From positions 1 through 7,252 of the forward strand of contig DBIU01000055.1 of NCBI GenBank assembly GCA_002304735.1: a stretch of DNA of 7,252 bases, read 5' to 3'. Shown here in pieces: positions 1 to 6,179 of this stretch; position 1 is the stretch's first letter; every line of letters begins with the position of its first letter. The notes under the pieces are model-generated. The model did no database searches, was not told where the DNA came from, and saw only the letters and a list, made by a program, of their open reading frames with translations. The translations under genes and the position numbers were made by a program. This stretch comes from Ruminococcaceae bacterium UBA794 (GTDB taxonomy: Bacteria > Bacillota > Clostridia > Oscillospirales > Ruminococcaceae).

Positions 1-37
1 TAATGTACCTTAAATATTGGCGGAAAGGAAGTAAAAT

Positions 38-691
38 ATGGCACCGAAAATTAAATTTACCCGCGAGAAGATGATTGAGGCGGCAATAAAAGTCGTCAGA
101 GAAAAGGGCGCGGACGCTCTCACGGCGAAATCGCTCTCGGAGGAGCTTGGAATTTCAACGCAGCCGGTTTTCACCTGCTTCGGGACAATGGACGTCCTAA
201 AAAAGGAGGTCTATGAAGAAGCCGAAAAGATGTTCTACTCGTTTGTTGTGGAGGGATTAAAGGAAGACATTCCGTTTTTCGGATTTGGTAAAAAATACGT
301 TCGGTTCGCGCAGGAGGAGTCCGAGCTTTATCGCCTGCTGATTTTCACGCCCGTTCCCGCAGACACGGAAATATCGGGCGCAGAACGCGCAATGAAGCAC
401 TGCCTTGAAATCGTCAGACCCTCGCTTATGAATATTTATCATCTCGGAGTGGAGGAAGCCGACCGATTTTTCCGCGATATGTGGCTTGTCGTGCATGGCG
501 TCGCCACGCTTATCATAACGGGAGGCTGCCCGTTCTCATACGAGGAAATCGGGAAGATTATGACGGGATTCAGCGCGAGTATCCTGCTTGCGATAAAGGA
601 AATCCCCGGATTTATCGGGGGCGAATTTGACCGCGACAAGATGTTCAGCAAGATAGTTGACGGAACATACGTTAAGGAGGGCAAGAAGTGA
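38..691 (+). CDS. TetR/AcrR-family transcriptional regulator with WHG-like C-terminal domain
   Basis: A 217-residue cytoplasmic DNA-binding regulator, probably a repressor of its own operon. The N-terminal helices (residues 8-24) lead into a helix-turn-helix at about residues 27-54, with the family pattern A-LTAKSLSEELGIS then TQPVFTCFGTMDVL where most TetR proteins have 'xxxLYxHFxxKxxL'. The C-terminal ligand-binding half is helical and contains WLVVHGVATLI (about 149-159), which resembles the WHG motif of the TetR_C_33 group. The length is normal for the family. The ATG is chosen because AAGGAA lies seven bases upstream (25-30). The 3' end carries the ribosome binding site of the next start, and the stop overlaps that GTG. 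The neighbours (membrane-flavodoxin fusion, metallo-hydrolase) are likely regulatory targets. This is an inference from synteny; no operator can be assigned because upstream sequence is missing. The ligand is unknown. Confidence 0.93.
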   Translation: MAPKIKFTREKMIEAAIKVVREKGADALTAKSLSEELGISTQPVFTCFGTMDVLKKEVYEEAEKMFYSFVVEGLKEDIPFFGFGKKYVRFAQEESELYRLLIFTPVPADTEISGAERAMKHCLEIVRPSLMNIYHLGVEEADRFFRDMWLVVHGVATLIITGGCPFSYEEIGKIMTGFSASILLAIKEIPGFIGGEFDRDKMFSKIVDGTYVKEGKK

Positions 692-854
692 AAGCAAACT
701 ATGAGCGCAAAAGCGCAATGACGTTTATCGGATTTGCAATAAAATCTTCTCGGAAACGAATATAATCAGAATTTTCGCCGAGCCTTTTTCCAACAATATC
801 GGCTCGAGGGAACGCTTAAAAACAATGTTTTCGATGATTTATCCTCAAAAATAA
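688..854 (+). pseudogene. Truncated/frameshifted start of a GyrI-like (AraC effector-binding type) gene
   Basis: AAGGAGG at 674-680 sits seven bases before a GTG at 688 that overlaps the TetR stop (GTGA), a textbook translationally coupled start. The frame reads MKANYERKSAMTFIGFAIK, followed by six more residues and a stop at 763-765, only 25 residues in all. The opening resembles the first strand of GyrI-like / effector-binding domain proteins, which typically begin 'xYExKxAMxFIGFxT'. This resemblance is from memory of the family and is not computed. Another frame then stays open from about 741 to the stop at 852-854 (IFSETNIIRIFAEPF...), as if a frameshift or internal deletion removed the body of the gene. 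I do not recognise that second part, and nothing of the usual ~150-200-residue domain survives. A true 25-residue small protein is the alternative. Confidence 0.5.
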
Positions 855-873
855 TAACAGCAAAGGACTTTTT

Positions 874-1818
874 ATGACAAAATCAAGATATAAAAACGCG
901 CGCAGACTGCTCATTTTTTGGACGCTGTTTATCGGTATCGGAGCTGTCGCGGGAGCTTCCTGTATGCTTATCGACCCCACGGGAAAGATTATGGGAATGG
1001 ACGCAATGCTCCCGTATTTCAAGGTTCTGCCGTTCGCGGATATTCTGTTCACGGACTTTGTTTTTTCGGGAATTGCGCTGCTTATCGTAAACGGACTTAC
1101 AAATCTCGCGGCGGCGGCGCTTCTGTTCGCAAAAAAACGCGCGGGAAACGTCCTCGGAATGATTTTCGGGATAACGCTTATGCTGTGGATTTGTATTCAG
1201 TTTTATATGTTACCCGCGAATTTTATGTCGATAAGCTTCTTTATCTTCGGTTTCTGCCAAGCCGTGACGGGCTACGCAGCCTGCGTTTTCGCTAAACAGG
1301 AGGCTTTCGCCGTGAACATCGCGGATTACCCGAATATCGGCAAAAACAAAAAGCGCCTTGTCGTGTTTTTTTCAAGAATGGGCTACGTCAGAAAGCGCGC
1401 CTATGAGGAAGCAAACAAGACGGGCGCGGAGCTTTACGAGATAAAATCAACCGAGAAAACGGACGGCACGCTCGGGTTCTGGTGGTGCGGAAGATTTGCT
1501 ATGCACCGCTGGGAAATGCCGATTGAGGACGTAAAAATCGACCTTTCGCAGTACGAACACGTCACAATCTGTTCGCCCGTATGGGTATTCTCGCTCGCGG
1601 CGCCCGTCCGCAGCTTCTGCAAGGCGGCTTCGGGCAAAATAAAGGAAATGGACGTAATTCTCGTTCACCATACGGGCGGTCTGCACGAAAAATCAGCCGA
1701 TGAAATCGACTCGCTTCTCGGCATAAAGCGCACGGGACTTCGCAGTATTCAGTGCAAAACGGGCGCGTATAAGAAAGAGCTTTCGGACGGCAAAAATTAC
1801 GCGAAAAACGCTGAATAA
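874..1818 (+). CDS. Membrane domain fused to flavodoxin-like domain
   Basis: A 314-residue two-domain protein. Residues about 11-30, 60-85, 92-110 and 115-140 are hydrophobic and form four predicted membrane helices, with the 'IDPTGKIMGMDAMLPYF..LPF' segment between helices 1 and 2. From about residue 160 a flavodoxin-like domain begins. RLVVFFSRMGYVRKRA (161-176) is the first strand plus the FMN-phosphate loop, degenerate compared with the usual FSxTGNT. TICSPVWVFSLAAPVRSF (231-248) matches the flavodoxin 'SPxWxxxxxxPVxxF' strand and loop. LVHHTGG (263-269) is the later loop near the isoalloxazine. GFWWCGRFAMHRW (201-213) is a striking aromatic block characteristic of this clostridial subgroup. 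The likely role is membrane-tethered FMN electron transfer, but the partner is unknown. The start has AAAGGA (862-867) six bases upstream. It is followed nine bases later by the hydrolase gene. Whether FMN is actually bound is uncertain because the phosphate loop is altered. Confidence 0.85.
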   Translation: MTKSRYKNARRLLIFWTLFIGIGAVAGASCMLIDPTGKIMGMDAMLPYFKVLPFADILFTDFVFSGIALLIVNGLTNLAAAALLFAKKRAGNVLGMIFGITLMLWICIQFYMLPANFMSISFFIFGFCQAVTGYAACVFAKQEAFAVNIADYPNIGKNKKRLVVFFSRMGYVRKRAYEEANKTGAELYEIKSTEKTDGTLGFWWCGRFAMHRWEMPIEDVKIDLSQYEHVTICSPVWVFSLAAPVRSFCKAASGKIKEMDVILVHHTGGLHEKSADEIDSLLGIKRTGLRSIQCKTGAYKKELSDGKNYAKNAE

Positions 1819-1827
1819 GGTGAAAAA

Positions 1828-2652
1828 ATGATAAAAGTAATTCCGCTTGTCGAGAACACAACCTCCGACAAAAATCTGAAATGCAAACACGGGCTTTGCC
1901 TGTACATCGAAACTCCGCGCCACAAGCTGCTTTTCGACGTCGGTCCGAACGGCGCATTTCTCGAAAACGCGGCAATGCTCGGAATTGATATTCGGCAGGT
2001 TGACGCGGTTTTCCTTTCGCACGGTCACAAAGACCACGCGGGCGGTCTGAGGGCTTTTCTCGCGGTAAACAAAACAGCTAAGCTATATTTGAGGAAAACA
2101 GCCGCTGAGCCGCATTTTATCAAGGTTCTCGGTATTCCTATAAGCGTGAGCGCCGACAAAAGCCTGATTTCCGGTGAAAGATTTGTTTTCACGGACGAAA
2201 TAACCGAAATCGACGAGGAACTCACGGTTTTTTCGGACGTAAAGCCGATTTTTCCGCTTCCGAAGTCCGACGATAAGCTCTTTATGAAGCGCGGCGGGAA
2301 GATAATTCCCGACGATTTCGGTCACGAACAGAGCCTTATCGTTACCGTAAATGGCGAAAAATACCTTTTCTGCGGGTGTTCGCACGCGGGAATTGTCAAT
2401 ATACGAAATAAAGCCGAAAATGTCGCGGGCGGCGAAATATCGGCGGTTTTCGGCGGATTTCACCTGTACAACCCGCCAAGCGGAAAATACGAAAGCGCGG
2501 ATTATATCGCGAAAACCGCCGCCGCGCTCGCCAAAACGCAGAGCGAATATTACACCTGCCATTGCACGGGCGAAAAGGCTTTCGAGCAGATGAAGCCGGT
2601 TCTCGGCGAGAAGCTTCATTATTTCCGCACAGGTTCGCATTTTGAGAGATAA
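1828..2652 (+). CDS. Metallo-beta-lactamase-fold hydrolase, COG1237 type
   Basis: A 274-residue cytoplasmic MBL-fold protein. The metal-binding motif SHGHKDHAGG is at residues 64-73 (H65, H67, D69, H70), preceded by the typical KLLFDVG strand (33-39) and FLENAAMLGID (44-54). Further family landmarks are DDFGHEQSLIV (162-172), FCGCSHAGIVNI (181-192, H186), VFGGFHL (207-213) and YYTCHCTGEKAFEQM (241-255). These match the COG1237 group, often labelled 7,8-dihydropterin-6-yl-methyl-4-(beta-D-ribofuranosyl)aminobenzene 5'-phosphate synthase. That name comes from archaeal methanopterin work, and the substrate in a gut Firmicute is unproven. The gene is probably translationally coupled: the upstream stop lies within the AAGGTG ribosome binding site at 1817-1822, and the ATG follows five bases later. 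The gene is complete, of normal length, and ends the operon just before a strong terminator. Confidence 0.9.
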   Translation: MIKVIPLVENTTSDKNLKCKHGLCLYIETPRHKLLFDVGPNGAFLENAAMLGIDIRQVDAVFLSHGHKDHAGGLRAFLAVNKTAKLYLRKTAAEPHFIKVLGIPISVSADKSLISGERFVFTDEITEIDEELTVFSDVKPIFPLPKSDDKLFMKRGGKIIPDDFGHEQSLIVTVNGEKYLFCGCSHAGIVNIRNKAENVAGGEISAVFGGFHLYNPPSGKYESADYIAKTAAALAKTQSEYYTCHCTGEKAFEQMKPVLGEKLHYFRTGSHFER

Positions 2653-2659
2653 GAAAACA

Positions 2660-2690
2660 GGGCTGCTTTTCCGCAGCCCCCGTTATTTTT
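2660..2690. terminator. Bidirectional intrinsic terminator between convergent genes
   Basis: A perfect 7-bp stem GGGCTGC / GCAGCCC (2660-2666 and 2673-2679) with a 6-nt loop, starting eight bases after the hydrolase stop. On the + strand it is followed by a T-rich stretch ending in TTATTTTT. Read on the - strand the same stem is followed by TGTTTTCTT, so it can also end the dockerin gene whose stop is at 2700. Confidence 0.85.
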
Positions 2691-2699
2691 ATGCGAAAA

Positions 2700-4331
2700 T
2701 CAAGTTAATCCCGCGCTTTTCTTAAGTATCGCGAGCGCGTCCTTTGCGTTGATAATTCCATCGTTGTTTATATCGGCGACATACGGATTTTTGCCGTTTT
2801 CAAGTCCAACGTTATATTCGAGGATTGCAAGAGCGTCTTTCGCGTTCAAAATGCCGTCGTTATTCATATCTCCGGGAAGGTCGCTGAAATCGCTTATCAT
2901 CACGATATAGTCGCCCGCGTTCTTAATTCCCTCGTACCTAACCTTGCCGCTGTCGCTGATTTCAGTGGTAAAGAGATGCACCGGAAAACCGTCGTCGTAT
3001 TCCTTGAAAAGATTCGCGAATTTTTTCGCGTGTTCTTCCTTGAAGATAATATCAACATCGGTCGGGATATTCGTGTCGTGGATTGAAAAGCGCGTTCCGA
3101 TAATTCCGCGAAGTCCGCTCGTATTAACGTCGTTTGAGTAATCCATGGTAAGGTCCGCCGCGCAGGGGGCTGAAATGTACGCGCCGTCAACATAAAAGCT
3201 GCGCGCAATTCCAACAACGAAAGTCGTCTTGATTTTCTTGTCGGCGATTGCCTTAATCACTTCTTCGGGAGCTTCCGTAATTCCGTTAAGCTCAATTCTG
3301 TACTCGCTGCCCTCCTCAAGGCTCATAATTTCCTTTGCAACATCGCGCCAGCTCGTCTCTTTTCCGTTGATAATCGGCTTAGGCTCGGGAGGAGTTACGG
3401 GTCTTGACGGCTTTGAGGACGAGCCGCCGGAGCTTGAAAGCGATTTTCCGCAGTCGTTGCAGATTTTGTCGTTGTCAGCGTCCGTGTGGGACTGCTTCGC
3501 GGTAATTATTTTTTTAATTTTGTTATCCGATACCGTTTTTCGGCAAGGATATTTCGCTGCGAATGTTTCGACTTCCGCGCCGTCCGTAAAGGTAATCTCG
3601 GTGAAATTATCCACGAAAATACCGTTTCCGTCCTTGAGCGGGACAATGTATTTGTGCTTCACGGTCGAATCCGCCGTGCAGGATTTACCCTCCGCATATG
3701 TATCAATGGTAAGCGTTCCCGTAACTGTAAGCTTTCCTCTGACATCGAACGGGATTACATAGTTATATGCCTTGATATTATCGCTCTTTGAACAGTCAAA
3801 GGTTTTTTCATACACGGAGAAATGACCTTCCGGCGCAGTACGGTCGTTGTTGTAAATAAAATCGCCCATATCATTCACAATCTTGACATCGTCGAAGTCA
3901 ATGGTAACGTTAGATTTATTGGGAATTAAAAACTGAACATCGACATTATTACCGTTTACAAAATTGCTGCCGGTAAACTTGTAATGTCTATCGCTCTCTA
4001 TACAGATTACATAAACCTCACATTCTATATTCGAACCAAGGTACTGTTTTGTTTTTTGACTGACCCTAATGCCATCCCAGTGCTTCAAATCCGCTCCGCT
4101 GTAGATATTCTTTTTGTACTCTATATAGTTTGAAAGCATATCATTCAAGTTCACTTCAATCACGCTCGCCGAGTCCGTGCCCGATGTATTATCGTCCGCG
4201 GCGGCGTTAAGACCCGCGTTCGGCGAAAGAAGCGCCGCAGGCGCAAGAACCGCGCCCGACGCAACCACCGCAAAGCAGAAGCAGCCGATTAATTTTCTCT
4301 TAACGCTTTTCATCTTGTTTTCTCTCGACAT
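2700..4331 (-). CDS. Secreted protein with C-terminal type I dockerin
   Basis: A 543-residue exported protein. The ATG at 4331 is chosen because AGGAG (4343-4339) lies seven bases before it; an upstream in-frame TTG at 4337 is only one base from that site. Residues 1-45 are a signal peptide: basic start with KRK, hydrophobic core IGCFCFAVVASGAVLAPAALL, and a likely cut near LNAAA|DD. Residues ~50-275 are a beta-rich region I do not recognise. Next come a cysteine-bearing mini-motif, DADNDKICNDCGKSL (284-298), a Ser/Gly/Pro linker (~299-320), and a second unknown region (~325-480). The end (~487-543) is a dockerin with two calcium-binding repeats, DMNNDGILNAKDALAIL and DINNDGIINAKDALAIL. In related bacteria dockerins bind cohesins on scaffoldins or the cell surface, so this protein is probably assembled into an extracellular complex. 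No catalytic glycosidase motif is evident. It has its own consensus promoter and a shared terminator. Confidence 0.88.
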   Translation of the reverse strand: MSRENKMKSVKRKLIGCFCFAVVASGAVLAPAALLSPNAGLNAAADDNTSGTDSASVIEVNLNDMLSNYIEYKKNIYSGADLKHWDGIRVSQKTKQYLGSNIECEVYVICIESDRHYKFTGSNFVNGNNVDVQFLIPNKSNVTIDFDDVKIVNDMGDFIYNNDRTAPEGHFSVYEKTFDCSKSDNIKAYNYVIPFDVRGKLTVTGTLTIDTYAEGKSCTADSTVKHKYIVPLKDGNGIFVDNFTEITFTDGAEVETFAAKYPCRKTVSDNKIKKIITAKQSHTDADNDKICNDCGKSLSSSGGSSSKPSRPVTPPEPKPIINGKETSWRDVAKEIMSLEEGSEYRIELNGITEAPEEVIKAIADKKIKTTFVVGIARSFYVDGAYISAPCAADLTMDYSNDVNTSGLRGIIGTRFSIHDTNIPTDVDIIFKEEHAKKFANLFKEYDDGFPVHLFTTEISDSGKVRYEGIKNAGDYIVMISDFSDLPGDMNNDGILNAKDALAILEYNVGLENGKNPYVADINNDGIINAKDALAILKKSAGLT

Positions 4332-4374
4332 AATCAATCTCCTCTCTCTAAAAATAATCGTTCAATTAATATAT

Positions 4375-4403
4375 ATTATAACATATAGTCCGATTTTTGT
4401 CAA
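4375..4403 (-). promoter_or_regulatory. Consensus sigma-A promoter of the dockerin gene
   Basis: On the - strand, TTGACA (4403-4398), a 17-base spacer, then TATAAT (4380-4375), with TATGT directly before the -10. Both hexamers are perfect consensus. Transcription should start near 4368, giving a 5' leader of about 37 nt before the ATG at 4331. The -35 lies only seven bases beyond the pnuC stop at 4411, and no terminator separates the genes, so read-through from pnuC is also possible. Confidence 0.9.
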
Positions 4404-4410
4404 CACTTTT

Positions 4411-5115
4411 TCAAATACTTGCCGTACTTTTCCCCGACTGACGCTTTTTCATTTTCAGCCAGCTTGCAAAGCCGTATAAATCGTTCACGAAAAACGCTCC
4501 GAAGCACACGGCAACCGAGATGTATTTCGCGTCCTCAAAGCTCGCCAAAATCCACAAAACGACAAGCACGATATCGTTCGCCGCGTAAGCGAGCGCGAAA
4601 AACGGGCTTCTTCTGAACGAGAGATAAACCGCGAGAAAGCTTGTCGTCACGGAAATCGTGCTTGGGATAATATTCGCGGTATCGAGTGCGCTCAGAATAA
4701 AGTAAAATCCCACGGTAACCGCCGCCGTCAAAATCCACATAAACACGACTTCCCGTTCGCCGATTGAGTTTACTTTAACCTCGGATTTGTCGCCTTCATA
4801 CGGATTTCTCACCCACGAAACGAACGCGAAAACCGCCATCGGCATCGTCATTCCGAGATAGGTTATCATCTCGCCGTAATACGCAAACGAAAGCGATATT
4901 ATCCCGTAAAGCAGGCTGAACAGGACCATAATAAGCTGACCCGCAGGTTTGCCTTTCGCACAGAAAATAAGCGAAGTTACGCCCACAAGCGAAGCCGCAA
5001 GCGTGAGATAATTCTCCCTGTCGAACAGGAAAAACGATATCAGAATAAGCGCCGCAGAGCCCGCCCAGAGCGCGATATCCCGCGCCGTAAAGCCGCTCAG
5101 TATCTTTTTTGGCAT
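4411..5115 (-). CDS. pnuC: PnuC-family nicotinamide riboside/vitamin transporter
   Basis: A 234-residue inner-membrane facilitator of the PnuC family, which imports nicotinamide riboside; relatives carry thiamine or riboflavin. About seven to eight hydrophobic segments are visible (roughly residues 15-31, 36-52, 60-80, 85-101, 124-142, 150-166, 178-192, 197-213). Family landmarks are SWVRNPYEG (100-108), LSFRRSPFFALAYAANDIVLVVLW (split here as LSFRRSPFF 165-173 and AANDIVLVVLW 178-188) and VNDLYGFASW (210-219). The ATG at 5115 is chosen because GAAAGGAAA (5130-5122) precedes it by six bases. The open frame extends upstream to 5160, but that part overlaps the structured leader. The gene has its own perfect promoter and a riboswitch-like leader, consistent with feedback control by a cofactor made from the imported compound. 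Substrate assignment among PnuC, PnuT and PnuX types cannot be settled by eye. Confidence 0.9.
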   Translation of the reverse strand: MPKKILSGFTARDIALWAGSAALILISFFLFDRENYLTLAASLVGVTSLIFCAKGKPAGQLIMVLFSLLYGIISLSFAYYGEMITYLGMTMPMAVFAFVSWVRNPYEGDKSEVKVNSIGEREVVFMWILTAAVTVGFYFILSALDTANIIPSTISVTTSFLAVYLSFRRSPFFALAYAANDIVLVVLWILASFEDAKYISVAVCFGAFFVNDLYGFASWLKMKKRQSGKSTASI

Positions 5116-5131
5116 ATAACATTTCCTTTCA

Positions 5132-5213
5132 AAAAAAACCGCCCGCGTACACATCTTCAAAGACCTAACGATGTGTAAACGGACGCTTTAAGCATCTTCT
5201 ACCCGGTGGCAGT
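5132..5213 (-). ncRNA. Structured pnuC leader, riboswitch/attenuator-like, class unknown
   Basis: The predicted transcript starts near 5213 and enters a closing stem almost at once: CUGCC (5212-5208) pairs with GGCGG (5143-5139; one G-U pair), directly followed by U8 (5138-5131). Inside are hairpin P2, GAUGC-UUAAA-GCGUC (5196-5182), and hairpin P3, ACACAUC / GAUGUGU (5176-5170 and 5155-5149) with a 14-nt loop. P3 can be extended by CGU/ACG past a two-base bulge. The unpaired ACCGGGUAGAA between P1 and P2 is a candidate conserved core. A multi-stem RNA whose outer stem ends in a U-run immediately before the ribosome binding site is typical of riboswitches acting by termination. I see no TPP (CUGAGA...), FMN, SAM-I, THF, preQ1 or NAD+-II core. 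The structure is hand-folded and unverified. Confidence 0.6.
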
Positions 5214-5219
5214 TATTAT

Positions 5220-5248
5220 ATTATAGCATATTCCCGCAAAATTGTCAA
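5220..5248 (-). promoter_or_regulatory. Consensus extended -10 promoter of pnuC
   Basis: On the - strand, TTGACA (5248-5243), a 17-base spacer, then TATAAT (5225-5220) preceded by TATGC, i.e. a TRTGn extended -10 element. The -35 begins three bases after the DUF5131 stop codon. The predicted start near 5213 places the first stem of the leader RNA at the very 5' end of the transcript. Confidence 0.9.
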
Positions 5249-5250
5249 TA

Positions 5251-6072
5251 TCAATTTTTTTCGGCGATATTTTCATCAAACAAGCTGATTTGGCTCATAT
5301 CGGCGGTATCGGGAACGGCGTTTTCGCCCATTCTGAAATCAATGTTCGCCTTTCGCGCCTGAGAACGCTGAAACGCGCGCTTTATCCGATAAATTTTTCC
5401 GTCCTTGATAAAATTCGCGCCCGTCTGATGAAAGCGAAACGGAACGTTTTTTTCAACGCACTGCCGCCTGATGTCCAAAATCCAATCGTAATTGCACGGA
5501 CGAGCGTTATAGCCCGACTCGCCGCCGACGGAAACCTCCTCGATACTTTCGTCAAGATAAGCGGAAATGTCGATTTTTTCCAGAAGCGGCGCGATAATAA
5601 CAGACTTGTGCTTTATCGGAAGCGCCTTGAATATCGGCAGGCGAAAGTCCGCTCGGTCTTGATTTTCGACGGTACAGCCGACAAGAACATTGTCATAGCC
5701 GTCGCCCCAATCCTCGGGAAGCAGCTCTGCGAGCCTGTCGATACGCTTCGTGAAGAAGTAGAAAAGGCAGTCCGAGCGCTCTTTCATCATCTTCCAACAC
5801 TCCGCTCGCCAATCGTCCGCGTCGCAAAGCAAAAAATCCGACGTAAAGCAGGTGAAAACAATCCTCCCCGACGGGATTTTATAGCCTCCGCCGCGCTTTC
5901 GCTTAACGGGGAGATTAAAGTTTGCGGTTTTTCGGCAAAGGCTGCTTGCAGTCGCGCTTCCGTACATCTCGTCCTGTCGGTAAACATAGCAGTATTTGCA
6001 GCCCGGGCTAATTTTCGTGCAGCCGTGCCACGGGTTCCAATACGAATATAAATCAAGCTTTTCTTCGTTCAT
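5251..6072 (-). CDS. DUF5131 / phage Gp37-Gp68 family iron-sulfur (radical-SAM-like) protein
   Basis: A 273-residue protein of the phage Gp37/Gp68 (DUF5131, PF07505) family. The hallmark N-terminal block WNPWHGCTKISPGCKYCYVY (residues 12-31) carries three cysteines, C18, C25 and C28 (CX6CX2C), expected to hold an iron-sulfur cluster in the manner of radical-SAM-like proteins. Other family landmarks are TCFTSDFLL (74-82), FFTKRIDRL (106-114), VGCTVENQ (131-138), SVGGESG (181-187) and PFRFHQTGANF (211-221). The biochemical role of the family is not established. The length fits the family. The ATG at 6072 is chosen because GGAGG lies four bases upstream; an in-frame start seven codons earlier has no ribosome binding site. 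No terminator follows, and the pnuC -35 starts just past its stop. No other phage gene is visible, so it may be a domesticated or freestanding copy. Confidence 0.88.
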   Translation of the reverse strand: MNEEKLDLYSYWNPWHGCTKISPGCKYCYVYRQDEMYGSATASSLCRKTANFNLPVKRKRGGGYKIPSGRIVFTCFTSDFLLCDADDWRAECWKMMKERSDCLFYFFTKRIDRLAELLPEDWGDGYDNVLVGCTVENQDRADFRLPIFKALPIKHKSVIIAPLLEKIDISAYLDESIEEVSVGGESGYNARPCNYDWILDIRRQCVEKNVPFRFHQTGANFIKDGKIYRIKRAFQRSQARKANIDFRMGENAVPDTADMSQISLFDENIAEKN

Positions 6073-6086
6073 TTTTCCTCCGGAAA

Positions 6087-6101
6087 TTAACAAATTGTTA
6101 A
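6087..6101. promoter_or_regulatory. 15-bp palindrome in the DUF5131 5' leader, possible operator
   Basis: TTAACAAATTGTTAA is a perfect palindrome with 7-bp arms around one central base, located 15 bases upstream of the DUF5131 ATG. It could be an operator or simply a chance palindrome in AT-rich DNA. The arm sequences are those of a Rex box but in the opposite order, so it is not a Rex site as usually defined. Confidence 0.35.
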
Positions 6102-6119
6102 AAAATTTGCAACTTTTTC

Positions 6120-6163
6120 AAATGCTGTCGGGTATTATAGGCAGAAAATGAAAAACAGCATTT
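6120..6163. repeat. 9-bp inverted repeat (dyad) in the divergent intergenic region
   Basis: AAATGCTGT (6120-6128) and ACAGCATTT (6155-6163) are exact reverse complements separated by 26 bases. On the + strand the right arm continues into further T residues, terminator-like, although no + strand gene ends here. On the - strand the dyad lies in the probable DUF5131 leader and encloses a TATAAT (6139-6134), so it may be a regulatory dyad or a leader hairpin. Confidence 0.55.
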
Positions 6164-6179
6164 TTTATATTATAACATA
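6134..6179 (-). promoter_or_regulatory. Candidate -10 elements for the DUF5131 gene
   Basis: Two TATAAT hexamers occur on the - strand upstream of the DUF5131 gene. The better one, TATGTTATAAT (6179-6169), has the extended -10 form seen at the other promoters here, but the position of its -35 (6197-6192) reads AAGCAA, a poor match. The second (6139-6134) also lacks a good -35. Either could drive the gene, and the assignment is tentative. Confidence 0.4.

Noticed and set aside
761..766. TATAAT upstream of the flavodoxin fusion as an internal promoter
   Set aside because: No -35-like hexamer lies at 16-18 bases; the nearest TTG-containing hexamer is more than 20 bases away.
3229..3762. 177-codon open frame on the + strand within the dockerin gene
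   Set aside because: It is antisense to a gene with signal peptide, linker and dockerin motifs, without a ribosome binding site or family resemblance.
5116..5160. Upstream start of pnuC giving MKMCTRAVFFERKCY before MPKK
   Set aside because: No ribosome binding site precedes it, and it overlaps the structured leader and its U8 run. GAAAGGAAA sits correctly before the ATG at 5115.
5132..5213. pnuC leader as a TPP, THF or NAD+-II riboswitch
   Set aside because: The TPP CUGAGA and GAUC-type cores are absent. GUAGA and UUAA resemble parts of the THF aptamer, but the paired segments and the 3' core do not follow. The NAD+-II pseudoknot sequence is not seen. Kept as unclassified.
5242..6051. Open frame of 269 codons on the + strand opposite the DUF5131 gene
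   Set aside because: It is antisense to a gene with clear family motifs, has no ribosome binding site, and its translation resembles no family. It is a shadow of the codon bias of the real gene.
6087..6101. TTAACAAATTGTTAA as a Rex redox operator
   Set aside because: Rex boxes have TTGTTAA first and TTAACAA second with a spacer; here the arms are in the reverse order around one base.
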